The notes under the pieces: generated by a model | Database searches by the model: none | What the model saw: only the letters and a program-made list of their open reading frames with translations | What the model was told of the DNA's origin: nothing | Source: Sphagnum compactum | Lineage: Eukaryota > Bryophyta > Sphagnopsida > Sphagnales | Reading direction: 5' to 3' | Length of the DNA: 64,000 nt | Assembly (NCBI GenBank): GCA_965153455.1 | Contig: OZ234502.1 | Coordinates: 9,703,495 to 9,767,494 of the forward strand | Position numbers and translations under genes: made by a program | Shown here: piece by piece, positions 23,101 through 36,150 of the stretch | How the letters are laid out: each line of letters begins with the position of its first letter | Position numbering within the stretch: the stretch's first letter is position 1

Positions 23101-26100
23101 GGAAACTGACTTTAAGCTACAGGTATTGAAAACAGGAAATGTTCCATGATGTTCCCAAAAAAAAATGAACTCACAGTTTACAGTAATACCTTGTGATCAT
23201 TCCTAAAAATGTGGGACCAAATGAAAACTACATTGTAACATCTTCCTTAAAGTCAGAGCCAACAAACAAGTAACTTGATGTTGTTGAATGGATTTACAGT
23301 CTAGTGCAGTATGGAGATTTGATCATGATGAGATGGGGTTGTAGCAATGATTTTGGCTGCCTCTGCCTCATGCACTTCTTTAACCTTCTTACTCGTTGTA
23401 GCCTACAGAGAGAGCCTTGGGAACTTCCAATTGCTCACCACTGCACAATTTTTTTTTTGTGGGTTAGATAATTATAATATATTATGTTTTTTCTTGAGTG
23501 AAAGAAAATTTTAATTTTTCCATGTCAAAATAATGTGGAAGTCTCCATGGCACACCTGGTCATGAGCATTGACATGAAAATCAGGAGGGTTGACTCAAGC
23601 ACATCCTCGATTTTGAATGTAGATGCAAACGCTTGGTACGTAGACATGGCCAAACATGGCTATCATCAAAAGTTAGAAATGTGACACATGAGGCGGTGAC
23701 TAATTCGGAGTTCAACTTTGGTCCAAATTATGTACCTATTTATTTGAATATTGGTAAACATGGCCACCAACATATATGGGGCATTTTCAAAAGTTAGAAA
23801 CATGGCAGATGAACTTGGGTGGAAATTATAACTGTTTATTTGAATATTGAGTGGTGTGTAAAAGGCTTCTCTTTAGACCATGATTGTGAGGTTACATTTT
23901 GGTACATTTTGCAGAATCCTAGTTTGATCTTCAAAGCTAATACATGTGGAAGGAAATCAGTTGGAGATAGGTTGAGTTCCATGACTGTAGTTTGATGCTA
24001 AACAGGTGATCCCAGGACATAAGTGAACCAGCACCCACCAGCACACCATCCACTGGATGTCTGTTATTACTCAGTTGTGGATGAACCTCAACTGAGTTAA
24101 TATTTGATTTCATCTTGGTAACCAATTCTGTAGGAAATAGGTCTCATACATAGGCAGATAGGTAGGAAAATAGGTAACTACTAGGTAAGGAGATGGTTCA
24201 TACAAAGGTAACCATATCCATAGAAACATAGGTTCTGACCACACTGGAGAGAGCCTACAGCCTCTATTGCTCTAGAGTCTCATTTATCCCTGTCCTCCAT
24301 GTTAAGGTTTAGGTTTGAACTAACTCATTTCCAGCTGAATTCACATGCCCTTTAGTTTTTGCAGGTTGCAGATCCACATAAAATGGTGCAAAGAAAGAAC
24401 AGACCTAATTGGTCTGTCGTTCAAGATGAGTTACAAAAGGCAACACCTGCTGCTACCATTAATTGTCCTCTTCAATGGAACCTTGTATCAGCATTCACAT
24501 GATCAAGACTGGGATTCTTAGATCTAATGGCAAGCCCTCCAAATGGAAATTTAGGGTTAATTTTTGTGAATAGTACCCACCTGTTGTCTTTCCAACAGAC
24601 CTTTGAGGACTTGAAATTGGGCAGTGCTTTAAAATTTTGCTGCAGTTGAAATTTGGAAACAGACACCCAATTCAAGAAGAAAGTAGCTGATTCCTTTTTC
24701 CTTAGCACTGAAGCACTTTGCGGTCTACTTACTCCGTGTCAAAACCATATTAGTGAAGTACTGAAACCTGATTACATCGATCAATGAGCTAAGAAGTGAG
24801 AAAACTACATGTGGATGAATGAAGCCATGGTGTGAGCAGCACTAGAGAGCACAACACTATACATATACATATGTATGCAATGATATGTTCTCAAAGCTTA
24901 GAAAGACAACCCTTTTTGGGAGGATGCATGTGACATGCACATTGAAGGTTTTGTAGTGAAAGAGTCAATAGCACTATTCAAGGGCTTTCGTAATTGAGGA
25001 CCATTGGCCCTTGCACATCAACAATATTTGATTCACCAATTCATTCAAACAAATGATTTTCATATGTGACCCAATGTGGGGTAATTTCTAATTTTTTTTT
25101 GCTATGTGAACAAAAAGGGTTTGCTCTTTGTTGTTGTATACTTACTCTCTGGAATGGAAATAGTTGTTCCAGAGTTGTTGTTTTTCCAAAATTGTCCATG
25201 CTAAAGTGACTGCAATAATGGCAATATTGGGAAGGTAGGAGTGTTTAGTTGTTTATGTGTAATGCAGTGCTTATCTCGATGGGACTTCGAGTGGAGGAGG
25301 ATAGAACTGCAGTTAAGGTGCAGCTACTTCAAAAGGCACCATGGCTGCTGGTGTTCAGAATTTAAGGGGCAAAAGATACGCTAAGTGGCACAATTCTTTG
25401 TGTATCATAGATGGGATGTTCTCTTGGATGTTCTCACTAACTGTTCTTCTTCTTCTTCCGCTGCATTAGTAGTTGTTGGTGAGAGACATAGCAAATGTTG
25501 TACTCAAGGTTTTATATAGGGGGTATTGAGAAGCAATGAAGGTTTTAGGAGATCCGAGCTATAGAAATAGTGCATGTAGACCACTGTAGAGCCATGCATT
25601 TTATGTAGGTTCCAATCAAAAACCAGAGTTGCTTGGGTTGAAATTTTGTTGAACTTGAAGATATGAGAAACCTTCATTAGTTGAGGGTATCCTAGAGATT
25701 GGGTAGAATTACAAGTAAAAGCAGACTTAGCCAAATTTGCGAAAGACAAAACTTGAGACCAAGTTTGACACACGGAAACTGCACAATGCGCTAGTGGTTC
25801 TTTTTTAACAAACCTCATATCAGCAGTTGATCGGGTTACACAGTATGCATGGTTGAAAGCAATACGGGAATGCAGAGGTTTTATGTGCTACCATGAAGAA
25901 TCCTAAACCATGCATTACATAGTAGAAGGGTGGGTTCTAGCAGCTCAATCGATCCAATGAACAATGAGTGCTCTGATCTCAACAAGTCCTTGATTCAAAT
26001 CAAATTAGGTTAATTAGCAAGAATAGGAAGGACTTCAGATGTTGAATATAGGCAAATTTGTGTTTGTAGAACTCTACAGAGTGTTTCAATAAAGATTTCA

Positions 26101-28551
26101 TGTACCAGGGGACAGTCACACAGCTAAAGGGCTTTTGGGTCATTGTAGATACAAAAATAACACCAAAATTTACATGTTTGTTGTTGTAGAATTCATGCAG
26201 ATCCTCTTATACAAATGATATAGTCATCGACTTCTTTTTTGGTTACACATCAGCCTTTTCACACCAATAATGAGAGCATTGAGAAACAACATTAGACTAA
26301 TGAAAAACACCAAGGAAACATTTCATTAAGGAAAAACACTACACCTTTTTGTGCACATGCAACACATGAAAAAGGAATTTTATGTAGTTAAAGCCAATTT
26401 AAATTTGTGATTCCACATGTATTCATCATGGATTCACCATAGGTTGCACCCATGAAAGAGGCACTACTTTTCTTATGAAGATCCAAATCAAAACTACATT
26501 GAAATGACTAAATTTCCGAGATTGTTGAAATCCTTTCTTGGAATTGGGACATTTTTGTGCGCTATAATTTTAAGTCATGTAAGTTTTGGGAAATGTATTT
26601 GATTGAAAAAATTGTGACCATTTTCCTACAACCATCATTGAAAGCTTTCCAATGTCATGTCATGTCATGTTCTTCAATCAAACATGATTTCCTCTTCAAA
26701 CCATGTTATGGATGGTTGGGAGACTTTTTGACATTCTATGCCTCAACTTTTCAAACAACCATAACCCTCAATGGGAAACAAAAAAATTTGTGCATGGAAG
26801 CCCAACATGTCATGTTCCTTATTAATGCCAAAATTATTCAATTTAGATAAGGATTGACCTTTGATATCTTACTTTGAACATTTGGGATCCTTGCATAGTC
26901 CCAATTCTCAAAACAAGAATTCATGTTGGGAATTTCAAGAGTGAATCCCTTCAACTCCTACATGATTTTTCATATGTTTGGGTGGAAATTAAATTCATAT
27001 TTTTTTGGTCTTTGCCAAGTCTTAGGCTTTCTTTTTGGTACATTTTTTTTCTTTCATTCTCAAGTTGATCATTGACATGAGGTTAGGATCATGACAACCT
27101 AAATATCAAACATTGTATTTCCTTTTCTTTCCTTGCATAACATTTGAAGTTGTAAAGTCTTTTGTATGGTTGAGCAAGCTACAAGTAAGTCAATTCAAGT
27201 GGGATGATCAACAATTATGACATTTAAAAAGGTGCAAACTCCATGTTGAGAAATGACAATGTTGACATGTGAATAGAAAATCTTGAGGGTGGGGAAAGGA
27301 AACATGTGCAATTGTTCACAAACACATGTAAGAACTAAGTTCACAAACAATGTAGGTGAAATTGTCATGCATTGCAACTATTTCAATATATGTTCCCCAC
27401 CATGGATGTACTATGAGAGTTGGATATCTATTGAGTTAATGAACTAATTGCAAACACAATAACATTTAAACTTGCCATTAACAAATGAAAAAGACCTAAT
27501 TTAATTTGAAATTTTATTGAAAATATTACTAGTGATATATGAAACATGGGGTAGTTCATAAGTTGTATTGTTAGCCATGCACCGATCCTTGGGGCCAAAC
27601 ATAAAAAGATGTGAACTCAATGGGCATTAAATAACTTCAAAAGATTGTGGAAAAGTTGTGGTGGTGCAAACCTTTAAGTAATTTGTTCAAAAGTTGGGAT
27701 TAGTTTGCTAATATATTTCTATGGATACAATGCACTATGGGACAAAATTCATCTTTAAATTAAGTGGAAAATATATTTTACATTAAATAAACACATTTTT
27801 TCAAGTCTTTCTAAAAAATATTTGGCATTCATCACAAAAAGAATATATGTCCCAAGTTGGGATATGATTCATATCATGTAAGAGTTTTTTTTTAAATTCA
27901 TATTCAAGTATGTACAAGTATAGATAGATTAGTGTTTGGATTATATAATATATAAAAAAATTATGATTTTTTTTTATCATTAATGAATAATTCGTCACGA
28001 TATTTAGGTACATTTTCCCTAATAGCGGACAGCAAAAAATAAAATAGTAATAACAAGTTCAAAGGTTCAAAAAGAAGTGACCAATTATTTTTAAAATTGT
28101 CCTACAATTAATTTAATAAGTCTAGATTAAGTGATTCAATCCATAAAGTATATTATGCATCAACAATATGTGACTATATTTTCAAACATCAACAATTTTT
28201 TATGGGTATGTTGCAAATAGCTAAGAGTATTGCAAATAACTATTATTTAATATACAATTTATGGATTTTCCTTTTGTCATTCATTGTGGGATTAACAATA
28301 TGAAGCATTGACATGTTTGTTGAACACAAATGTAGTTGAGATTGTTGGTGCTAAGATGTGGGTCAATTGACTCTATCGTGGTTGTTACCAAATATCACAT
28401 CATTCATCTTCACATTCATCTTCCTTTCTTCTCCATTTGGGGATGTGCCATAACCATTTGGGCACACACATGTATTATTAAAACAATGTACACACCATGA
28501 GAAATTAAAAAACTATACACAATAAAACAACCATAGTCCATCGACAACCCC
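23101..28551. other. Intergenic DNA downstream of the ANTH gene, no gene seen
   Basis: About 5.4 kb, increasingly AT-rich towards the gene. The frames at 25504-25818 (minus, 104 codons) and 26557-26850 (plus, 97 codons) have no recognised motif, no paralogous segment and no flanking exon that I can join. A tgtcatgtcatgtcatgt triplication is at about 26652-26670. Confidence 0.5.
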
Positions 28552-31500
28552 TCATAGATACCCAGGATTACCAAATGGGTTATGGTAGAACGAATTATTG
28601 GGAGAGGCTAAAATTGTGGGGTGGTTTGGAATTAGTGGTGGCATCAGAGGTGGAGCTTGGAGAACCTGGGGGGAGAAAGATGTTCCAAAGGGATCACTAG
28701 GACGATTGCCATTAGAAGCAAACATGTGCATTGCATTCCTTTGTTGTTGTTGTTGTAACAATACTTGTTGTTGTTGCAATTGGGCCATTTGAACATTTGA
28801 TGGAGGAGGAAAGTTGTTTGATGCCCTAAATGGATCTAATTGTTGATTTGGCAAAGTTCCAAATTGATTTGCATCAAAAGGATTGGAATCAGTTGTCCCT
28901 GAAGGATTGTAATAGGTTGGAATTTGTCTAAAAGGGCCCCATCTTAATAGTGCATCATCATACAAGTTGTCTAATAACATCTTGTCAAGCCCTCCCACCT
29001 ACAAATACAACATCAAGATTATGACCATTTCAAAAGCTTTTAAGAATTTTTTTCACAATATCCAAAACCATTATTGCTACATAAATGGTGTTTAATTGAA
29101 TGACAATTTGAGTGAAGACTATTTAAATAGAATCTTCTTCACAATTGAAAGAATTTTAAATGTTGTGATCTTGTAACTTTTCCAATTGCAAATTAAAGTG
29201 TGAATAATGGAAACCCAAACATCCAAGATGCACAAGGGATAGGTTTTGAGTTCAATAATCCCCTTCATATAGTACAACATACAACAAGTTCGTACTCTTG
29301 AACCGATGAATTATGATTTGGGCATATTAACAATTTCAAATCAAGATAAAATATATATACAACTGTAGACTTACAAAAGTGAAACACAAAATGACTCTCT
29401 ACACTACACATAAAGTGCAACCAAGCTATGAGTAAAAAAGGGAGTTGGAATAGAAAGCCTTTTTTACCACTTTGTTGTTCACACCACTTCCATTATTGTT
29501 TACCCCTGCGATAAGAGCAAGCTCCCAACCATTGGCGTTATCTAAAACACTAGCACTAGTACTTGTTAGCACCTCCACATCTAGCCAAATTGCAAGTTGT
29601 ACACAATTTCATGCAGCACGAGAAATTTGATTAGTTTACAGCTGGTTACACATATAAGTGAGCATGTTACTTCCATATGCATTGTTCAAAAACACATGAC
29701 ATGTTCAATGGTAGTTATGAGTGTGACCCATAGACATGTTGAAGTAAACTTCAAAAGCCTTTGATTGTTAACATGTTTCAAGAATTATATTCAACTTTTA
29801 GCCTTTTTTCAACCAATTATAATTGAACATATTAGATTTCTTGAAGATAAAAATGGCCATATCCTAAAATAATTAAGAAAAAATGAGAATGCAAGACTCA
29901 CTAGGGGATTTTTGTGTATCAGGAATAATAGCTAATGCCAATGCATTACTTTCATCCAGTGTTGGAGTAGTTGGGGTTACATCAACTAAGTCCTGAACCC
30001 TCACCACCATGATCAAGTCAACTACTGAACTAAAAAAATGGTTCAAAAAGGGTTGATAATGAATACTAGGACAACCACCATATATCTTTCATTCAACATT
30101 GCTTAAATAGATCCATGCTTGTTAAAATGTTAAAAGAGTTACCACAAGATCTTTCTCTGGAATCATGGCAGGAGTTAAAGCCAAATTTGGAATGGGAATT
30201 GGAGCTAGAGCCAAAGTTGGAGTAAGAAACTCTTTAGGCATAGGTTCTGCCCTAGGCAAAGTATCCTCACACTCAGCTTCCCCTACATAATCAAAGGATC
30301 CAGCGACACGTCTACGAGTAATTGGCCCACGATCATCATATTCCTGCTCCAATCATTGGGACTGTAAGAGAATTTACAGTTAGATCTATCAATCTCATTA
30401 TATTGGAATGGTTCAACATTAACAACATTTCTTGTAACATGTTTACAAAATGCCCACATTACACACCATCAACTAGAGTGATCAAATCTCCTTTTAACTA
30501 AAAAACATGGGATTGGACATTGAAGTTCCTCGAGATTTTCCTTTGACAAATGTAAAATGCTAAATCTTTACAAACAATTCAAACAAGGCTTAGGTTATGA
30601 GTTCCATGATGTGTACCCCAACTGAATCTTTTGTCCGATGAATGTCTTTCACATAATCTTCCATTGTGAAAAGGAATGATTGTGGGGGCTGTATCATTTT
30701 TTAAAAAAATGGAAATTAATATAGAATTTGTTTATTACAAAAATATAAATCCAAAACAAAACCATTTCACATTTATTGTTTTCGTACAATATTTTTTTTA
30801 CACAATTCAATCTTGCCAATACAATTTTAAATACAAACAATGGTAATATATAATGACAACAATCCATAATTAAGAGACTTTTGATAATATGGTGATGTAT
30901 TGATAAATTTTGTGCCCAATATTGTATTCTTTACATTGGCAAATCTTGTAATTAAACTTTTCATTCATTCTCAAATAATTGTTTGAGTACATCTCATATT
31001 CAATTGCATTTAAGTGATAACTTTTGTGCAAACCTGTTCCAAAACAGGGAACATAAAGCTACGAGCAAGATCCAATCCTTTGCACATTTCATAGAACTGC
31101 ACAAGTTTTTCTGCCTGCCATAGTGGATAATTTTTAAACAAATTAAGTAAAGTTTAATAGTTTTTCATTTCAAATCCTTGAAAGAAAGAATTGTAGTTAA
31201 TATTCAATTCCTTATAAGCTTATCCACATGAACACTAACCTGATTACCAGCTTGTCGATAAATTTCAAGAGACTTGACAGCATCATATCGTTGCATTTCA
31301 AAAAACTACAATCATAATTCCATTTCAATTTTAATAGAAACCCTTGTTGATGAAAGAAAATGATACTTATGAACCCTATTTACAATCATTATTTTGTCAA
31401 ATAAAATCCATGACAAATGTTGATGCAAGTGGAATTCAATGTTCACCTTGTCCACCAAATTAATGATGCCATCATTGATTGCACGATATAATTTAAAACT

Positions 31501-34184
31501 TTCTTTTAAAACCTACATGCATGTACAATTGTGGATGAACAATGAAGTTAATGCCACCACTAACATTAAATCTTGTTTTAAATGAATCAAACAATAGTAA
31601 GATAAAAAATATTCAAGGAATTGTATGAAGATTAAAAATGGTGATAATTTCATAAAATAATAATAAACGTACCAAGCATAATGCAGCTTGAATCACATAG
31701 TTATTCATAGCTGCTCCTTCGGGCTACAAAATAGTCAAAAATTATGTTTGCTACTTCATTTATATTGTAGCCGAGTTGAACAATGCATAACAACCTCAAA
31801 AGTACAATCTTTGTAACCAAGCCTCTTCACGTAAACAATTTGACATAATTGTTGCAATTGTGAAGAGATGTGAATAAATGACATCACAAATGTGAAATCA
31901 CTTGTACTTATAAAATCATAATGTCACCTGGCAACCCATGAGACGATTCAACAATTGTTGGAAAGCATGCATGTGGAGCAATAAAGCTTCTGTGTCCAAG
32001 TCCCTTGTTCGACTAGGCCCCTACCAATCATTCCCACTTCTCAAATCAACCAACATAAAAAACTAACTATTTATTCATTTAATAACACCCTTAATCACAC
32101 CTTAATGCTACAAGTCCCACATAGCCCTTACACAATTACGTTTTTAGGATGTTAAAGCTCAACTCACTGAAGAACGTTTTGCTTCAACATCAAATTTCAA
32201 AACCCGAAAGCATTCCAACCGTTCTTCAAGGTAAAGTGCATACACTCGAACCCATGCTGAATAATCCCAAGCTACATGAAGCAAACATGTCAAATTTGTC
32301 ATTGTAAAGGCTTTCATCTAACATGAAATATTTTCAAGCAGTTAATTGAAAAATCATTTTTACATGTAGGCATTGTTTTTCAACGTCTCTTATTAACTTA
32401 ATCATCACATTGATTTGTTACAAGTTGAGCCCAATTAATGTGCCATCCAAATAAAAGAGCTTATTAAAGAGGTGGAAAGGTGTGTAAAAGGAAAGAGGTG
32501 TGCAAAACAAAATGGCATAAGGTTTGTGTACCATTTGGACTTGAGTCATCTTTAAAATGGGCAAGATTGAGAACATGCCCTTTGTTTCGAGCATAGTTTA
32601 ATAACTCTTCTCGAAATGTGGGATCTCCTTCTCTAAGTGTACGATGAATTACCATCATCGATTTTAATGCAACCTATCCAAACTAGCATACTTCATCAAC
32701 AACGCACCTCTAAATATGCACACCAAAATAATGATCTATATCCTATATGTATATATTGTTATTTGAATGATCCCTTGAACAAGGTTACATTTTTTAGGTC
32801 TAAAAAAAGTTCATTTCAAATTAAAATTACATTATTGTTAGGAGAGATAATTATCCATTAATTTGAATTTCTCTATGATGTTCTTTCCTTTAGTTGGAAC
32901 AAGGGCAAGATAGTAATCCTTAGTGGAGTAATTGAACAATGTGATTTGGAGATACTTGTTAAAGTATCAGAATGTCATATGTACATCATTGTGCAAAAAC
33001 TTAAATTATCTCTAAAATGGGTGTCTATTGGAAATTATAAACAACATCAAAAACACAATTTCATCATGAATTTACAATTATTTTGATCCCTATTTGACAA
33101 CCTTGTGTTATCAAACAAATGGATGGAAGTTTACAGTCCAAGTATGAGTCTTTGCAAGACGTTTGGCAAGAGTATGTATGCAATATGCCACATCTGCACG
33201 AGGCCTTGTTGATGATGTTGCTGCAAAAATTGCTACCATTTCCCACCAAAAATCCCATACTTTCAAAATTCCTTTTCAAGATCATCAAAATCATACTTTC
33301 ACATATGATGTATCAATATTACATGAATGTGGAAAAATAAGAAAAATCATTTGTTTTCCAAACTAGGACAAAGATAATGAAATTTCTAAAACTCACTTCG
33401 CACATGTTTTTCCTTGGGTGGGCATTCCACATGATTTGTTGCTTTCACCACTGCTATGTCAAGATCCTACCACAATATTGTCCATCATTATCATCACCTC
33501 CAACCTCTAATTCCATGCAATCTTTTAACATTAATGAAATTGGTTTCTTGTGTTTTATGTGTAGGGCAACCATTGTTCAATTGTGTCAAATCATTGACCA
33601 TTGCAATCTTGTTAAAAAAAGAAAAAACCAAAAATATCTACAAAACAAAACATGACTTTTGATGTAATAAAATATATCCCTCCCTACACCTCCCCTGTCA
33701 TTTTTGTTGTTTTCTTAGGTTGTAATTTGAAAAAAAAAAACCCATGTAATAACTTCCTACTGTAACCTAGGTCAAAGGTCAAATTGTCAAAAGATTAAAC
33801 AAACTTATCAAGTACCTAAGGTTGAAAATTCTCGAATTGCAAGCTATTATAATTGAAGAATATGAGTTGCAAGTGAGGAATGTAAGAAAAAGGAAATCCC
33901 TAATTTAAAACGATATTTAACAATTACTCATCACTAAAATTAGTGGAAATATTCTTATGACTATGTACAAAGAATATGTAAGGATATTGATTTTAAACAA
34001 AATTCAATCCCCTAAAAATAATCAAAAGTAAGTAGCCACCAAGAAAATAAAACCACAAAAGCAATCACAAATAAAATTCTAATTACGTTACCCTATAATC
34101 ACTGTTGAGATTTGCAAGTCCCACTTTTGTTGAATCCTTGAGCACCCCAAGCACCTTTCTAAATCCCTTTGAAGCTCCAGTCAT
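28552..34184 (-). CDS. ANTH-domain clathrin assembly protein (AP180/CALM type), 15 exons
   Basis: Adaptor linking phosphoinositide-rich membrane, clathrin and cargo in endocytic vesicle formation. Exons by descending coordinate: 34184-34092, 33466-33397, 33232-33135, 32673-32532, 32271-32168, 32020-31928, 31723-31673, 31512-31447, 31305-31240, 31114-31034, 30688-30617, 30343-30143, 29992-29902, 29580-29468, 28998-28552. They join in phase to 595 codons with no stop, and every intron has GT-AG ends. The start ATG is at 34184. Residues 39-52 ([14 protein letters not shown]) fit the ANTH inositide-binding motif KATx6PKxKH. The conserved ANTH core follows ([59 protein letters not shown]) to about residue 290. 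The acidic, Pro-rich linker holds NALALAI and NGWELALI. The tail has [18 protein letters not shown] at 486 and 587, DPF at 502 and 549, and a Gln-rich stretch at 520-533. From memory of the family, closest to Arabidopsis At5g35200-type proteins. Intact, so probably functional. Confidence 0.95.
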
Positions 34185-35219
34185 ATTACAAATTCACTTT
34201 GGTTTGGTTAAGTTCATCCCTACTTTCACCATGTTTTCTCAAACCTCAAACTTATATAACACTTTCACCATGGTCACAATGCAAAACACACCACCAAAAT
34301 GATCCTACACCTCATATAAGTATCCAACAATCCATCTTCTTTACACACATGGGTGATCATCATTTATCAAATTCCTTCTTCATGATGAACCCCAAACTTA
34401 CTTTCTCACATGACTTGAACCCATATTGAAACTTCTTATACTCGTAGAAATCATGGTAGACACAAAGATTCATTCTAGCAAATTGTTGGAGTAACAACAT
34501 ATGTGTTACATTGCATTGGGTGGCATGAGAAATTAACATGAAGAGCATATGATATTTGATGAGAGAGAATTTTGTGAGAGAGTAGCCACAAGGGAATGAA
34601 TGATGGGGTGTGAGGTGGTGATGTGTTTATGTGCTATAGGAGTGTTTATGCAAATGGCCCATCTTTCGTGGCATTATTAGAACAGTCGTGCCTTTCTTTC
34701 TTTTGTGTGTGTGTGTGTGTGTGTGTGTTTATATGTGAAAAATAATATCCAACATCTTCCTATAACAACCATTAGTTGTTTAATGTTTGTAATGTTAAAC
34801 TTAATGGAAATTCATGTTGGTTTGGTATATAAGTTTCACACCTAGTATTGAAAACAATATTAGCCCTCATATTGAAGATCATGACCTATCAACATTAATA
34901 TCAAAAAATAAACTAGCCTATAAGTCCTTTTTTTTGCCTAATATCATATTATTCTAGTATTATGGCATAGAAGAAATAAGGAGAAACCATGGTAGTTTGG
35001 TTATAGTATTAGGGTTTATATATTAATCTTCATATTCAATATCAAGAAATTATCTTGACTCCTCCTCCCTCTTCTAATATGAATATGTGCAACTTTTTTG
35101 TGAGTATTATGGCTTGATTTTCCATGTGACTATCTTTGCTATTTTAAAAAAATCCTAAGACAAAATTTTCAATCAAAGGTTGACATCCCCAAACCTTGGG
35201 TTGTACCATGGAAATTTGA
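34185..35219. promoter_or_regulatory. Upstream region of the ANTH gene with (GT)n tract
   Basis: Expected to hold the 5' untranslated region and promoter of the minus-strand ANTH gene. A TG dinucleotide run of about 12 units lies at 34704-34728, roughly 520 bp upstream of the start codon. No TATA box or transcription start could be fixed with confidence. Small plus-strand frames overlapping exon 1 (34105-34429) are shadows. Confidence 0.4.
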
Positions 35220-35299
35220 TTGTTACATTGGGCTAAGAAACATTTGACATGCTTACCTTTTCTTTTGATTTGTAAAACATGTTATTTTGCACATGACAT

Positions 35300-35560
35300 T
35301 GTTGCACACTTGTGCCATCTAAATATGCATTCATTAAATGACATGCACCCCTTGTGGTTAATGTTATATCTAATGCATTTGCTTGATGTGAATACAAGAA
35401 ACTTCTATTTGGTAAACATTGGCACAATGGGTGACATCTTCATTGTACATTGTTATACTTGATGTGATTATCTAATGATATTGCACATTTTTGCCATTTG
35501 GGTAAACATTCATCAAACACATGTGCCCTTTGTGTTGAATGCTATACCTAATATCGAATC
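35300..35560 (+). repeat. Imperfect tandem duplication, period about 177 bp
   Basis: The block ttgcacacttgtgccat...cattcattaaatgacatgcacc...gttatatctaatg (35305) recurs as ttgcacatttttgccat...cattcatcaaacacatgtgccc...gctatacctaata (35481). Confidence 0.7.
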
Positions 35561-35789
35561 TTGACTTACTTTAAACAACTTGCTAAATGAGATTTAGTAT
35601 ACTTGTTAAAACACCCTATTTTCTTTTTGTTGTTTCAATATAATACTTGACATAACTTTTTGACTTGTTTAGGGCAACTTGTAAGATGCAGTGTAATATC
35701 TAATGAAGTTTAATGCATGAGATTAATTAATGTCAACTTCAATTAAATACAAGAAACTTAGACCCTAAACCAAAATTGAAACATTAAAA

Positions 35790-36150
35790 TTTAAAAATAG
35801 TTTGTTAATATTGTAGTACCTAAACGATTTTGGCAATAAATCAAATTATTCAATTTGATGAATTTTTGAAAAAATATTTATTATTTGTGCCGAAATTTTA
35901 ATAAAATTAAAAGTCAATAAGATTTCAACTGTCAAGTTTGAACTACAAACTTTAAAGTATAGGGATTTAAGACTAAAATGATATAGAGTCTAGACAGAAT
36001 ATCCCAGAACCTTGAAGGGAGTGTGTTTATTATTATATATGACCATTGCCTATTGGAAATATCAAAATTAGAAAACCAATTGCCGAAGTTAAGATTTAAC
36101 ATTTAATTAATTCTTCAATAGTTGCCGAATCCAATATGGGAGTACGATAT
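35790..36150 (+). repeat. Dispersed repeat family C, copy 2
   Basis: Second copy of the 4340-4710 element, with gattttggcaataa, gaatttttgaaaaaatatt and gttgccgaatcc near its ends. Confidence 0.5.

Noticed and set aside
33119-33655. Plus-strand frames over ANTH exons 2 and 3
   Set aside because: Antisense to exons that join in phase on the minus strand and carry the conserved ANTH sequence.
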